Shown here: positions 41,879 through 51,238 of the stretch, in pieces
Layout: every line of letters begins with the position of its first letter
Position numbering within the stretch: position 1 is the stretch's first letter
NCBI RefSeq assembly: GCF_963678635.1
Contig: NC_087070.1
Span: 40,305,831-40,369,830, forward strand
DNA: 64,000 nucleotides
Direction: 5' to 3'
Source of the DNA: Symsagittifera roscoffensis
Lineage: Eukaryota; Xenacoelomorpha; Acoela; Convolutidae
Translations under genes and position numbers: made by a program
The notes under the pieces: model-generated
Database searches by the model: none
Told to the model about the DNA's origin: nothing
The model's input: the letters and a program-made list of their open reading frames with translations, nothing else

Positions 41879-44800
41879 TCATTCCATCCCACTGTGTTGA
41901 GCCAAGCATGTGCCATGCTTCAACCAATTACTCGATGTACCTTCCTCGGACAGCTCCGTGGACGGGTTGCTCTTCTTCTTCGTCAATCTCATGGCCAGCA
42001 GGTGTTGTATCATGGCCAGATCATGTAGACTCGCATCATCATCCCGGTCTAACATGATATCCGCGGTCATGTCCCAGATTAAGCCTGCGTTAGGATGGGG
42101 ACACCAGGAAGGTTTCATGAGTTCCCACATCACTACTAGACTGGTTTTCAAGGGACCGTCCCAAGAACCACAATCAAAACTCACTTGCCCTTTTAGCTCG
42201 GGAATCGAGGGCTCGACTACTCGTTCTTCCAAAATAATTCCAAGCTTGGGTTGTTCCACCATCAACATTCCAATTTCCTTAATCCGTTCAACCCAGAAGT
42301 TGAGCACTGTGACTTGCTCGTAGTCGAAGTATGCTTTCCTGGCTTCTTCGTTCACGAAGGGATTATACGCCATCCCCGGTATGCCAGACACGTATTGGAA
42401 CGACTTCAGTTTCCCTAGTGTTGCAAACTCCTTTTGTCCTCTGGCCGCTTCAATCAAGTCTCTGCTCACTCTCAATTCTTTGTTGGAGTATCTTCTCACC
42501 TCTTCCAACTTGCGATAGCTTTCCATATCATTCGACTCCTTGCTTGGCACGGTCAATGGCATGTCCTGATATAGCTCTAGGAGTGCCCTAAGGAAGTTCC
42601 TTTCGCAATCAACTCCCTTTTGCCGAATGATCTTTATACATTCTCCCAACACAGGAGTGGGGATGCGATCCACCACGAATCTGACAAAGCAAAGGGCATC
42701 CTTACGCTTAGCCCATGCTATCGCTGAATCGTCTTTCGAAATCAATGCTCGTAGAGCTTCCATTAACTCTAGCTCCTGTTCTCGTGATTTCGAGTCATTA
42801 CTGGCTTCATACTCCGCCTTTTTGATGCCCATCAAGCACCAAGCCAGTCGTACTTGCAGATCAGTTCTCACGCAAGGATGAGCCAGGTATGCTGCCACAG
42901 TAGCAGGTGCATTCATCGTCTCATCGAAGTATTTCTGGAGGGCCGCCCTCCAAGAAATTTCTAGCAGTTTTTCCAATCCAATTTCGTTCGCTTCTGATGA
43001 CATTACTGTGCCATACTCTTTTCGATTGAAGTTAGAGTTCTCCGTAAGCCCCTTCAAATATTCTTGCATGGCTCTCTTCTCGCTCCAAGCCATCAGGTGC
43101 CCTCTCGCGGAGTTCCTCGCTTTCAACATCTCCACATAACCCCCTGCCGGATCTCCCATGTGGACCGATTCCGGCACAGTTATTCGACTGTACTCGACCA
43201 CGTCGAGTTGTCCTTCCAGTTTCAACTTGGCCATGTTGATTCGCGAGGGCCTATAATCTTCAAGTCCTCCAGATCCACATTGACTGATTACTTCCATTTC
43301 TAACTTAGTGTCTGCCAGGGTTCGCGCCGTCTTCTTCGACCTTGTGGCGGTTACGGTCAGACCTGCCAAGAGCATAGGGGGTATCAGATTCTCTTTTTCT
43401 CCCCCTGTCAGTGTTGTACTATCTCCCTGCCCGCTCTCGCCTGAACGACCTGCGCTCGTTAAAGAGGTCACCACTGCGTTGGCTCTTGACTTCACCACTC
43501 TCGGGTTCATGGCTCGACTTCCTGTCTTCCCTTTTAGTCGCTTCAGCCCTTTCCTGGCTCGTCTGACAGGTAATTTCTTTGCAACATGCTGATCATCGGC
43601 ACTGTCTTCTGTTACTGACTCGGTCAGAACATCCGACTCCATGGAGCTCACTATTTTTTCCAGGACCTCACGCATGATGGGTTGGTTCAATCCCACCTTC
43701 ATTATGGACTGCGTCCCATATTGCCTTATCACGTCCCAAGATTTCTCCATGAAGTTTACTCGGCTCCAGATTGCTCCTGTCTTGCCTTCCAACTCCATTT
43801 GATATCTTCCCCATTCTTCTTCTGGTAAAGTGTTGAGGAACGATATCTTCATTGACTCTTCGATTTTCCTCCTCCTTGGTGATTCATAAAGCAGTTTCTG
43901 CGGGTCCCTGCTTCGGCACTCTCTAGCCTGGCTTATTGGGTCTATCGGAGATAGATCGGCCGACGCCTCCTTTGTAGGAGACATGAAGGACGATGGTGCC
44001 ATTAACAATAAACTCCCATCGACTTCCCCATCGTCATCTTCACTGAACCGGTACTCTAGCAAGTCCCTTTCCAACGCTCCTAGATCGGTCTCTCCCGGTT
44101 TCTCCGTCTTACTTCCGGTCCCGTCATCGTTATCGTCCTGATCCATCAATTCATCGTCGTCCGCATCAGGTTTCGGTCTAGGTCCCGAGGGTCCTTGTCG
44201 CGCGTCTGTGCCCGAATCCGGCCGAGCCGGTACGGCCATGTCTCCTGCATGATAAAACAATTCATCATCGACCAGGAACTCTACCAACTCCTCGCCATGT
44301 GGGGCCAGGTCCTCTATCGTTATATATGAGCCTCCTCTGCTCTCCCTTGCCACCTCCAGCATCACCACTTTCGCTTCTCCTGACCATTTCAGTCTCGATA
44401 AGTCATCCGCGGAAGAATATACTTCATTCCACGTTTCAGCCGAGACCTCTGGTCTCCTGGAGGGTAGTGCTTTGATCTTTTTCCTGCTCCAGGCATCGGG
44501 AAATGAGAAGTCGAACGTATGCGCGGCAGCAATGTTCCAGCTGATGAAGCGCGGCTCCATCCCTCCACTCCACTTCAGCATTCTCTTCTCTGCGTCACGA
44601 GCTGCTCCAATACGAGGAGCAGTGATGGGAGATGTGACTCCCAACAACATCCTCCTTATCGGTGGATATCGATGGCATTGGTCCGGCAGCGGCCTGGACC
44701 CAGGAAGCCATGTTTGTTGATTCTCTTTCGCATGTGCATAGGCTCCCGGCAATTGAGGTACTCCCACAGCCTCTCCTGTATCCTTCACCACTGGTCTCAA

Positions 44801-46720
44801 ATTCCAGAGTTTTGGGTTAAACTGGATGTGGGACAGATCCTCACGGCCCATTCTGCACTTGAAGTGGTTGTTGAAGTCCATCAACACCCAGCCTGGCTCT
44901 GCTATTCTTCCGAACAGCCTATCGTCGCTAGCCAGCTTTCTCAGTTCACTCTGTTCTACCCAATTCAGCACGGAACAATCCACTACTGAGACCAGGTTGA
45001 CGTACAACACTGAATTCCTGTACGCTTTAACTTGCACATCCGGGAACGCAAAGGACATCACCGGTCCATACACCACTGTGACGAATTCCCTCAGTCCGTG
45101 GACCAGAGCCAACGGATCAATCCGCATCATGACAGCTAAGTCTGTTAGTAAGGGCATGCCACAATACTGCTTACATTCGCTTGCGTTCGTCGCCACTTTG
45201 TCCTCTCCTGTGACGCTTCTGTTTTGTTGCAAGAGGTATTGAAGTAGGAGAGTCCTCCAGTCTTTCATCTTCTTGAGCGAGGCAGTTTCCAACTGTGCAT
45301 TGAACTCACGACTGGGTCCCTGTAGTTGTTCAGGATAACGCAATAGCACAAGCAAGTCTCCCAGTCGACCATAGGTCATGGCAATCAGAGTCAGGAGTCC
45401 ATCCAATCTCAAATCGGCCAATGCTTGGGTAAAGAGGTTTGCCGGTCCTTTCACAAAGTTTTCATGACCAAATGTCACGTATAAGGCTAGCACCAGGCCA
45501 ATCGACAACTTCCTGATGTCTTTGACGAAACTCGCGATCAGGTTCCTAGATGCCCTCGGATAGCACGTTGATAGGAAAGATGGCGTCCATCCCACTCCCA
45601 TTCCACCCAAGATAGCATCTGATCGTTCGTACTGTGCCTTTGTGGCCAGCACGTCAGCTTGGAACTTATCCAGCGACATCGTGTTTACGTCTTGCATTAG
45701 TTTTAGCATCTTGCCTCCAGCCAACTCCCGGGCATTAAGTAGAGTCTTCAGATACGCATGTATCTCTTTAATTATTGCCGGCGCATGCTCAAACGCGTCC
45801 TCACCCAAGGTGCACAGCCTCGGTGACAGGTACAACCATATATTGTTGTGTGGCTTCGTACGCAAAGCCATTGCCATGAGGTCCTCCTCTGCTGACGTCA
45901 TGTTCTTTCTGATCATCCTTCCCTGCTCATTCTCTGCCTGATCCATCTGTCTGAACCAGAGATCATCAGCCACCTGTTGTACCAACAGATGATCGTCACC
46001 TACCCCTGGTCTTAGCTTCAGTAATCTTGCGAAGTTGGACAGCTCCAACCCCAGAACTTCATCTAGCACCAACCGAGTTGTGCTACAATCTCTGAGCCCC
46101 TGTATGGCATTCGAAATGTCAGCCCAAACGGCGGGAAGCTCAGATCGGGACGGATAGTAATTGTCCGGGTCCACCACTCTGTTTGGGGCAGGAATTATCA
46201 CGTTAAATATCCCCTCTGCTATCGTCGTGACCATTGTGTACACAAATTGAAGGGGTTCAGGCAACGCAGCGTAGCCTGGTGACAATACGAAGATCACCTT
46301 CACCACATTCATGGTGAAACGTTGTCTTGCTGCTGCCTCTACCTCGGCCATCGCCGAGAGCAGTGTCATTATCGCCTCCCCTATAACTTCGTTACTCGGG
46401 ATCGATCCATCCGTCAGACGTGACAATAAGCCTCTGCTTTGTAGATGATCATTTGAGCCTGCAACCACTATTACCTGCGGCTCCATGCTGACCACTCTCC
46501 GTACACTTATCATCATGCCTATCGCCTGTCCCCAGTCCAGTTTAGGCGCCGTTAAGAAAATCACATCGGGCCAGAATAGAGAACGGGGCGTGTAGAGATA
46601 ATCGGAGCCGGCCACAACCAGATATTTGGCAGCCTTCATGTCCAAGGGGTCATAAGCTGCAAAAAGGCCATCGCCTATTGGGGCCTTCAGGTTCCCGTAT
46701 CTCTTATCGTCTCCAACCAC
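41879..46720 (-). CDS. ORF3 central part with a degenerate SGNH-like start (element A)
   Basis: 1613 codons in the same frame as the SGNH hydrolase part (49024-47273), reached through a stretch in another frame. Near its N-terminus KYLVVAGSDYL (Ser ~39) and PQVIVVAGSNDHL (Asn ~90) are spaced and flanked by beta-strand-like hydrophobics as in blocks I and III of SGNH hydrolases, with a reversed GSD in place of GDS. This suggests a second, probably altered, SGNH fold. After ~230 residues come long helical regions, a very acidic linker ~875-930 (DADDDELMDQDDNDDG), a basic patch (KKLPVRRARKGLKRLKGK) and a further ~550 residues of unknown fold. Not recognised as any known family. Balanced base composition like pol, unlike the AT-rich flanks. 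Confidence 0.75.
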   Translation of the reverse strand: MVGDDKRYGNLKAPIGDGLFAAYDPLDMKAAKYLVVAGSDYLYTPRSLFWPDVIFLTAPKLDWGQAIGMMISVRRVVSMEPQVIVVAGSNDHLQSRGLLSRLTDGSIPSNEVIGEAIMTLLSAMAEVEAAARQRFTMNVVKVIFVLSPGYAALPEPLQFVYTMVTTIAEGIFNVIIPAPNRVVDPDNYYPSRSELPAVWADISNAIQGLRDCSTTRLVLDEVLGLELSNFARLLKLRPGVGDDHLLVQQVADDLWFRQMDQAENEQGRMIRKNMTSAEEDLMAMALRTKPHNNIWLYLSPRLCTLGEDAFEHAPAIIKEIHAYLKTLLNARELAGGKMLKLMQDVNTMSLDKFQADVLATKAQYERSDAILGGMGVGWTPSFLSTCYPRASRNLIASFVKDIRKLSIGLVLALYVTFGHENFVKGPANLFTQALADLRLDGLLTLIAMTYGRLGDLLVLLRYPEQLQGPSREFNAQLETASLKKMKDWRTLLLQYLLQQNRSVTGEDKVATNASECKQYCGMPLLTDLAVMMRIDPLALVHGLREFVTVVYGPVMSFAFPDVQVKAYRNSVLYVNLVSVVDCSVLNWVEQSELRKLASDDRLFGRIAEPGWVLMDFNNHFKCRMGREDLSHIQFNPKLWNLRPVVKDTGEAVGVPQLPGAYAHAKENQQTWLPGSRPLPDQCHRYPPIRRMLLGVTSPITAPRIGAARDAEKRMLKWSGGMEPRFISWNIAAAHTFDFSFPDAWSRKKIKALPSRRPEVSAETWNEVYSSADDLSRLKWSGEAKVVMLEVARESRGGSYITIEDLAPHGEELVEFLVDDELFYHAGDMAVPARPDSGTDARQGPSGPRPKPDADDDELMDQDDNDDGTGSKTEKPGETDLGALERDLLEYRFSEDDDGEVDGSLLLMAPSSFMSPTKEASADLSPIDPISQARECRSRDPQKLLYESPRRRKIEESMKISFLNTLPEEEWGRYQMELEGKTGAIWSRVNFMEKSWDVIRQYGTQSIMKVGLNQPIMREVLEKIVSSMESDVLTESVTEDSADDQHVAKKLPVRRARKGLKRLKGKTGSRAMNPRVVKSRANAVVTSLTSAGRSGESGQGDSTTLTGGEKENLIPPMLLAGLTVTATRSKKTARTLADTKLEMEVISQCGSGGLEDYRPSRINMAKLKLEGQLDVVEYSRITVPESVHMGDPAGGYVEMLKARNSARGHLMAWSEKRAMQEYLKGLTENSNFNRKEYGTVMSSEANEIGLEKLLEISWRAALQKYFDETMNAPATVAAYLAHPCVRTDLQVRLAWCLMGIKKAEYEASNDSKSREQELELMEALRALISKDDSAIAWAKRKDALCFVRFVVDRIPTPVLGECIKIIRQKGVDCERNFLRALLELYQDMPLTVPSKESNDMESYRKLEEVRRYSNKELRVSRDLIEAARGQKEFATLGKLKSFQYVSGIPGMAYNPFVNEEARKAYFDYEQVTVLNFWVERIKEIGMLMVEQPKLGIILEERVVEPSIPELKGQVSFDCGSWDGPLKTSLVVMWELMKPSWCPHPNAGLIWDMTADIMLDRDDDASLHDLAMIQHLLAMRLTKKKSNPSTELSEEGTSSNWLKHGTCLAQHSGME

Positions 46721-47318
46721 TGTTGTAGTTCGGGGGTAATCCCTCGAATACTCGCCGGCGTCTGACCGGGTGGTTTAGCGAATTGTCTGTACATCTTGTG
46801 ATGTTTGTTATTGGGCTTGTTCTCCGTCTGGAACTTGCCCTTGCGCACAGGTGGTGTCCTTTCCCGGGTCCTATCTCGAACGTCGGTGAGCGACCGGGTG
46901 TTTAAAGGTCCAAAGGTATTGTCATGAGGTAATCCATCCAGGTCTACATGTCGGAGTGAGGTCGAGGAGCTGAATTTCTCCTGCTCTGCTAGCAGCCAAT
47001 CCACACCCGGTATCCGATAAAGTCGAGACACTGTGGGAATTTCACCGCCAGTCATTCTCATCGCATCCTCCCGACACGTCAAGGTATTCATATTCAACTT
47101 CGCCGACATGTCCGTCTTATACTGACCCCAATGACTAGGATCTGATCTATTCCAAAGCAGCCTGCTGCCTGATTCGATCCCCTCCGCTGGCACGGTACTT
47201 GTAGACGGTCCTGCTGTCGAAGCAGGATTTGTCGTGGCAGGCGAATCGTTCCTCCTAGACGCGGTCTGGGAGTTATTCCTGTTGTTCTGTTCCACCGATC
47301 TGCCGAGTCGGCTTCCAA
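46687..47318 (-). CDS. ORF3 linker segment in shifted frame (element A)
   Basis: The frame bridging the SGNH hydrolase part and the central part of ORF3. Both neighbours share one frame; this piece is in another. It encodes a Ser/Thr/Asn/Pro-rich linker followed by an ordered-looking stretch (RLYRIPGVDWLLAEQEKF) and a basic region. It overlaps the upstream frame at 47273-47318 and the downstream one at 46687-46720. The exact shift sites cannot be fixed from one copy. Indel mutation, assembly error or programmed shifting are all possible. Confidence 0.6.
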
Positions 47319-49024
47319 TCGATTGCGGCCTGAAACACATCATTAATCCAATGCCTCCCTCGTTGGGTATTGAAGTGCACTCCATCTTTAGTGAGCGCGA
47401 TGTGGTCAGTCATGCGCAGCATATTTTCGAGATCCAGGAGTCGCAACTCGCCAGGGTTGTTTCTCGCCAGACGTCGGGTCATTTCATTCCACCGCGTCAC
47501 GTTGCCATTCATGAAATCTGCAGCTATGGTGCCCACCAAAGGATTTGGTGGTATCGTGCACAGGATCACGAGTTTGGGTCTGTACTTTTCTTTCAATTCG
47601 TTCAAGAGACACACCAATAGAGGTTCCCACTTGTTCTCCGGAGTCACGGGGGCTCTCGAGACGTCATTGGTCCCCAGCATTATTATTAATGTATCCAAAT
47701 GATCCTCGCTCTGGAACTCCATCATTTTGATGACTTGAGCCACTGAGGCTCCTCCAAAGGACAGAATGGTAGTATGACCATAGACGAAGATCTCATTCAG
47801 ATCTCTCACCAAACTGTCTCCAATGATCAAATGGCGACTCCCTGGGGGAATTACTTGGTCGTTCGTGGCGGGGTTCCAGCTCATGTCATTCAGGCAGGCT
47901 CGAGGATGCTCGGCTGGCACTTGCGTGAACTGATGACGTGCCATCAGATTCTTCCTGATGTCTACCACGCGAGACTTCTCAAAGACTCCACCAGGCGCAG
48001 AACACGCTATCGAGCGGGTTGCTCGCTCCGAGCTATTTGATGAATGATCACGACGCTGGGAAGGAACGATCCTAGCCAGTGTCCGCTCAGTGCCTCTGTT
48101 GATCTCATCCATCGCGGCTCTGGCCACTTGGTTAAATGATTCCTGAAATTGAGGAGCTAGATAGGTGTCAGAAGGGTCTGGTATCGTAAGCCTCTGACTC
48201 GAAGCAGACGGTCGTGTCTGCTGAGGAGCCTCGGGCCCCCTTGATGCACGCAAATCCAGAACCTCAGGTCCTCTCGATGCGCACAGCTCCTGCGCTGTTG
48301 TCCTGGGGCGTGTGTCGTTAGATCCCTCCGAGGACCTCATGCTCGCCAGGATTTCCGGTGACACTTGGCTCACCTTCGCCATATACAGCTCCTTCAGGTG
48401 CTTTATCTCATCCTCCTTGTAGGCCACCTGCAGATCTTCAAATTTCTTTTTCCATTCGTCTCTCTCCCGAGCTATGGCCCTGTACTCCTGAAGTTTGGCA
48501 CACAGCTCACTCTGATCTCTCTCCTTCTTCTCCAGTGTCTCAATCGTCTCCGACGTCTGGATCTCTATCTCGCTCACTCTCACTCTCTTTAGGGGAGGAG
48601 CAGCTGTTGGAGAGTCGACAGAGTGTGACGGGCCTGGCCCATCACGTTGTCTCTTCGCTCCAATGAGTGGCTGCGCAGGTTGGACGGGCAAGGGCATCTC
48701 ACCTAGCCGGTGGTCCCTTTGCTCACCTAGTCCTGGCTCACGAGCCAGGTCGTGGCCAGACATCTCTCCGCGCCTCCATCTCATCAATCGGTTTCGGCCT
48801 CTCTCGGCGGTCCCGGACTCACCGAAGGCCAACATCAACACGACTTCTGTAGGGCGATTCCCTCGACCCTCTCTTCCCAGTGCATTGAGGAGTGCGACCA
48901 CAAACATCGCCAACCCCGGGTCTTCTCGTGTAAAATCACAATCGATCAGCCGCTGATAGATCTCGTCTAGTGTCGCTCCTAGACTCGCTGAGAGGAATTC
49001 CATGAGTTCGTTCGTGTCACCCAT
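47273..49024 (-). CDS. ORF3 N-terminal part: SGNH/GDSL hydrolase-like (element A)
   Basis: The first ATG at 49024 has the frame open 29 codons further upstream without ATG. Numbering from that upstream opening (49111): a helical region ~30-130, a coiled-coil-like segment ~190-245 (ETIETLEKKERDQSELCAKL), a disordered stretch, then an SGNH hydrolase domain ~425-600. Motifs: LIIGDSLVRDL (Ser ~432), a block II-like FGGASV, IIMLGTNDV (Asn ~478) and KDGVHFN (Asp ~575, His ~578). These are the Ser, Gly, Asn and Asp-x-x-His blocks of esterases/lipases of this fold, all present, so catalysis is plausible. Substrate unknown. SGNH-type esterase domains are known in ORF1 of some LINEs; one 3' of pol in an LTR element is unusual to my knowledge. 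Confidence 0.8.
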   Translation of the reverse strand: MGDTNELMEFLSASLGATLDEIYQRLIDCDFTREDPGLAMFVVALLNALGREGRGNRPTEVVLMLAFGESGTAERGRNRLMRWRRGEMSGHDLAREPGLGEQRDHRLGEMPLPVQPAQPLIGAKRQRDGPGPSHSVDSPTAAPPLKRVRVSEIEIQTSETIETLEKKERDQSELCAKLQEYRAIARERDEWKKKFEDLQVAYKEDEIKHLKELYMAKVSQVSPEILASMRSSEGSNDTRPRTTAQELCASRGPEVLDLRASRGPEAPQQTRPSASSQRLTIPDPSDTYLAPQFQESFNQVARAAMDEINRGTERTLARIVPSQRRDHSSNSSERATRSIACSAPGGVFEKSRVVDIRKNLMARHQFTQVPAEHPRACLNDMSWNPATNDQVIPPGSRHLIIGDSLVRDLNEIFVYGHTTILSFGGASVAQVIKMMEFQSEDHLDTLIIMLGTNDVSRAPVTPENKWEPLLVCLLNELKEKYRPKLVILCTIPPNPLVGTIAADFMNGNVTRWNEMTRRLARNNPGELRLLDLENMLRMTDHIALTKDGVHFNTQRGRHWINDVFQAAIDWKPTRQIGGTEQQE

Positions 49025-49111
49025 TTCTTTTCGTGTTGATTCTTCTTGTCGTGTCGTGTAATTTCTTTCTGTCTCCTCTGATTCAGTGTTCAGTAAACAA
49101 TTTTCGATCAA

Positions 49112-49466
49112 TCAAGATCTAAAAAACAGGTCGCGACTTAGAACCATCATTTTTGGATGCAACATCAATCAATTCTTTAAAACTCTCCATTGAAATGCTC
49201 TTCACAATTCTGATTTAAAATTTAGCACCAAGGTGGATCGTCCACCTTTATCTTTGTCAGAGTAGCACGAATAAGCGCTGTCACCTTGATGACACAAACA
49301 TAAAACATATCATAACAATAACATAACATAAACACATAAGCATCACACACCTATACTATCATATAAAAACCTAATCCCTAATACTGTACCTAAAGCCTAA
49401 CCTAAAACTTGACTCTAATTCTTATCGAGCAACTTAATAAAAACTACTTATCGCCGAGCACAATTC
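49112..49466 (-). other. Element A spacer between pol and ORF3
   Basis: About 355 AT-rich bases with repeated ACATAA and CACATA words near 49300-49350. Its composition is unlike the flanking genes. It may hold the promoter or splice acceptor for ORF3, but no signal is clear. Confidence 0.45.
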
Positions 49467-49787
49467 TTAGCATATGCTCAGATAGTATTTTTTATGTAAG
49501 TAAACCTCTACGTCAGTCTCTGAAAATATCACATGCACAAGAGCGTACAACTCTCTCGGGTGTAGCTTCCCTCTATTGGGATCATAAACTGGCAACGAGA
49601 GAGAGGTCACACCTCTCTCAACCAGGAAATCCCTAAGTCGAGTCAAGGCCAATACCAAGCTCTCCGGATTCACGTGTTGCCTATCAGTAGCTTTCGTAAC
49701 CAAAAAACACAAATATTTCCCTGGTATCTGTGATGCAACAGGGGGCAACGCTATCACTCCTCCTACACCCGGCCTCTGTTTCCACAA
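49467..49787 (-). CDS. Pol C-terminal half of a macro-like domain (element A)
   Basis: 107 codons in a new frame directly continuing the pol tail. Features: GVGGVIALPPVASQIPGKYL, then CFLVTKATDRQHVNPESL, LTRLRDFLVERGVTSLSLPV and ALVHVIFSETDVEVYL. The strand-helix order and the LVTK, L..LR.F, GV.S...P and VF..TDV.V patterns match the C-terminal half of macro (ADP-ribose binding/hydrolysing) domains of the OARD1/ALC1 type. The loop usually GCG.D is here YDPNRGKL, so activity is uncertain. The N-terminal half is at the end of the preceding frame. One base at the T-run near 49793 would join them. Assignment is by pattern only. Confidence 0.6.
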   Translation of the reverse strand: MWKQRPGVGGVIALPPVASQIPGKYLCFLVTKATDRQHVNPESLVLALTRLRDFLVERGVTSLSLPVYDPNRGKLHPRELYALVHVIFSETDVEVYLHKKYYLSIC

Positions 49788-51238
49788 AACTCGATTATCT
49801 TGTACTCTCTTTTAAAGTCGGCCGCTAGTGCTGTTTTGAAGCTTACGTCCGCAGTTATCGCTATGGCGCACGTGCGTTCCGTGAGTATGAAATCGCTGTC
49901 CGTTATAACGATATTGTTCGAATAGTGGTTCGGGAGACCAAAATACGATTCAAAGATTCGTCCAAAAGGTGGTTTCTTAGCATTCTCGCCCTCTGTCTCT
50001 AGTTCTCCGGTTTCCCTTGCCGATTTCAATTTTTTTATTATGAGATTTTCGGTGTGGGTGAGTTCTACCCCCACTCCCCGGACAAAAATATCCATCGACG
50101 TCCCCGTCGATCGCCCAAAGTCTAGGAGACCGAGGTTGGATTGTGGAACACGTAGAGGACCATCTGGGGCGACCCAGTTGGACTCGGTATTGTCATGACT
50201 GATGTATTTGACGCCGTCTCTGTCGACGTCCTGAATCGTCAGGATCGTCTCTTTTGGATCTGTCGGCAGATCGTGGAGCCATTCGAGCACGCGCAAGTTT
50301 GTTAGTTCTTGCTCATGAGTCTGTTCCGCTTCTGGTTCGAACTCCACTTCCGGTTCTGAGCGATCGTCGATCCAATCTTGATCCATATCGTTCACAAGGT
50401 CGATTTCTTCTAGCATCGCTACTTCGTCCAGCCCCACCAGCGAGTCTATGACATCACTCACTACTATCCGGTCTACAACGAAGTCCTCGCCATACGGATT
50501 GTATTTCTTCTGGTTTTTTCCCCTCTTACTTTGGCGTGTCTCCATAGTGAGCGGAAAGTCAGGCTGTATTCCTTTGTCAATTTCGGTTTGTTCCGGGCAA
50601 TCCCAATCTTCTTCGGCATAGGGTAGAGTTTCATCATCCACCTCCACTCGCTCAGTCAACTCGAGATCCAGTGGTAGATCACAATTGTCCACCATCTCAT
50701 TCCCGTCGTTCTTGTCGCGAGTACCCCTTTCATTCACTTCACAAGCAGGATCCACAATTAAATAGTCTCCCTCTTGCATGTCCGCTGGGATGCACCAATC
50801 CTCGGACGAGGCGTTGTGTGGTTTGATATTCTCGTAGTGAGCCGCTCTTCCGGTGCTCAGCCGATAAAAACGACCTCCTTGATGCACCTCTGTTATCTGA
50901 AATGGGCCACGCCATTTCTTTAATAGTTTCTTGGTTCCTTTTGGTGGAACCACTTCCTGGAACACCCAGACGTAGTCGCCAACTGAGTAGGCTTTTGCAT
51001 CGGCTGTCCTTTTATCAAACCTCCTTTTTTGTCTAATCTGCGCCTGTTGCGTATTCCTCCTGCATAAGTCATTAAGGTCCTGCTGTCTTCTCATAACGTC
51101 CCGCACGTACGTTTGCGGTGCTGTCCTCTTCCCTTCATATTCAGGGTAGAAGAACGTTAATGGGAGTGCTTTTTCGTGACCCGTCAGCATCAAATGCGGG
51201 CTTATTCCCGTAGTGGAATGCTCCGTGCTGTTGTAAGC
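49763..51238 (-). CDS. pol: Pol: integrase C-terminus, unknown tail, macro N-half (element A)
   Basis: Same frame as gag-pol after a 420-base detour. It begins with the end of the integrase core (YNSTEHSTTGISPHLMLTG), then helices and a GPY/F-type domain (KKWRGPFQITEV). A ~250-residue acidic tail follows with charged segments (NERGTRDKNDGNE, DDETLPYAEEDWD) and ETRQSKRGKNQKKYNPYGED. The end, TCAIAITADVSFKTALAADF, resembles the first macro-domain strand and loop (...SAD...G.A..F) and is cut by a frame break at GAGTTTTGTGG. The tail carries an internal copy of the polypurine-tract motif (50073). Confidence 0.8.
   Translation of the reverse strand, partial: AYNSTEHSTTGISPHLMLTGHEKALPLTFFYPEYEGKRTAPQTYVRDVMRRQQDLNDLCRRNTQQAQIRQKRRFDKRTADAKAYSVGDYVWVFQEVVPPKGTKKLLKKWRGPFQITEVHQGGRFYRLSTGRAAHYENIKPHNASSEDWCIPADMQEGDYLIVDPACEVNERGTRDKNDGNEMVDNCDLPLDLELTERVEVDDETLPYAEEDWDCPEQTEIDKGIQPDFPLTMETRQSKRGKNQKKYNPYGEDFVVDRIVVSDVIDSLVGLDEVAMLEEIDLVNDMDQDWIDDRSEPEVEFEPEAEQTHEQELTNLRVLEWLHDLPTDPKETILTIQDVDRDGVKYISHDNTESNWVAPDGPLRVPQSNLGLLDFGRSTGTSMDIFVRGVGVELTHTENLIIKKLKSARETGELETEGENAKKPPFGRIFESYFGLPNHYSNNIVITDSDFILTERTCAIAITADVSFKTALAADFKREYKIIEFCGNRGRV
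50073..50118 (-). promoter_or_regulatory. Internal polypurine-tract-like motif with hairpin
   Basis: ACTCCCCGGACAAAAA followed by the perfect stem ATCGACG / CGTCGAT and ATCGC. The same motif, spacing and stem (different stem sequence) flank the 3' LTRs of elements A and B. It lies inside the pol tail, so it could act as a central plus-strand primer. Confidence 0.5.
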
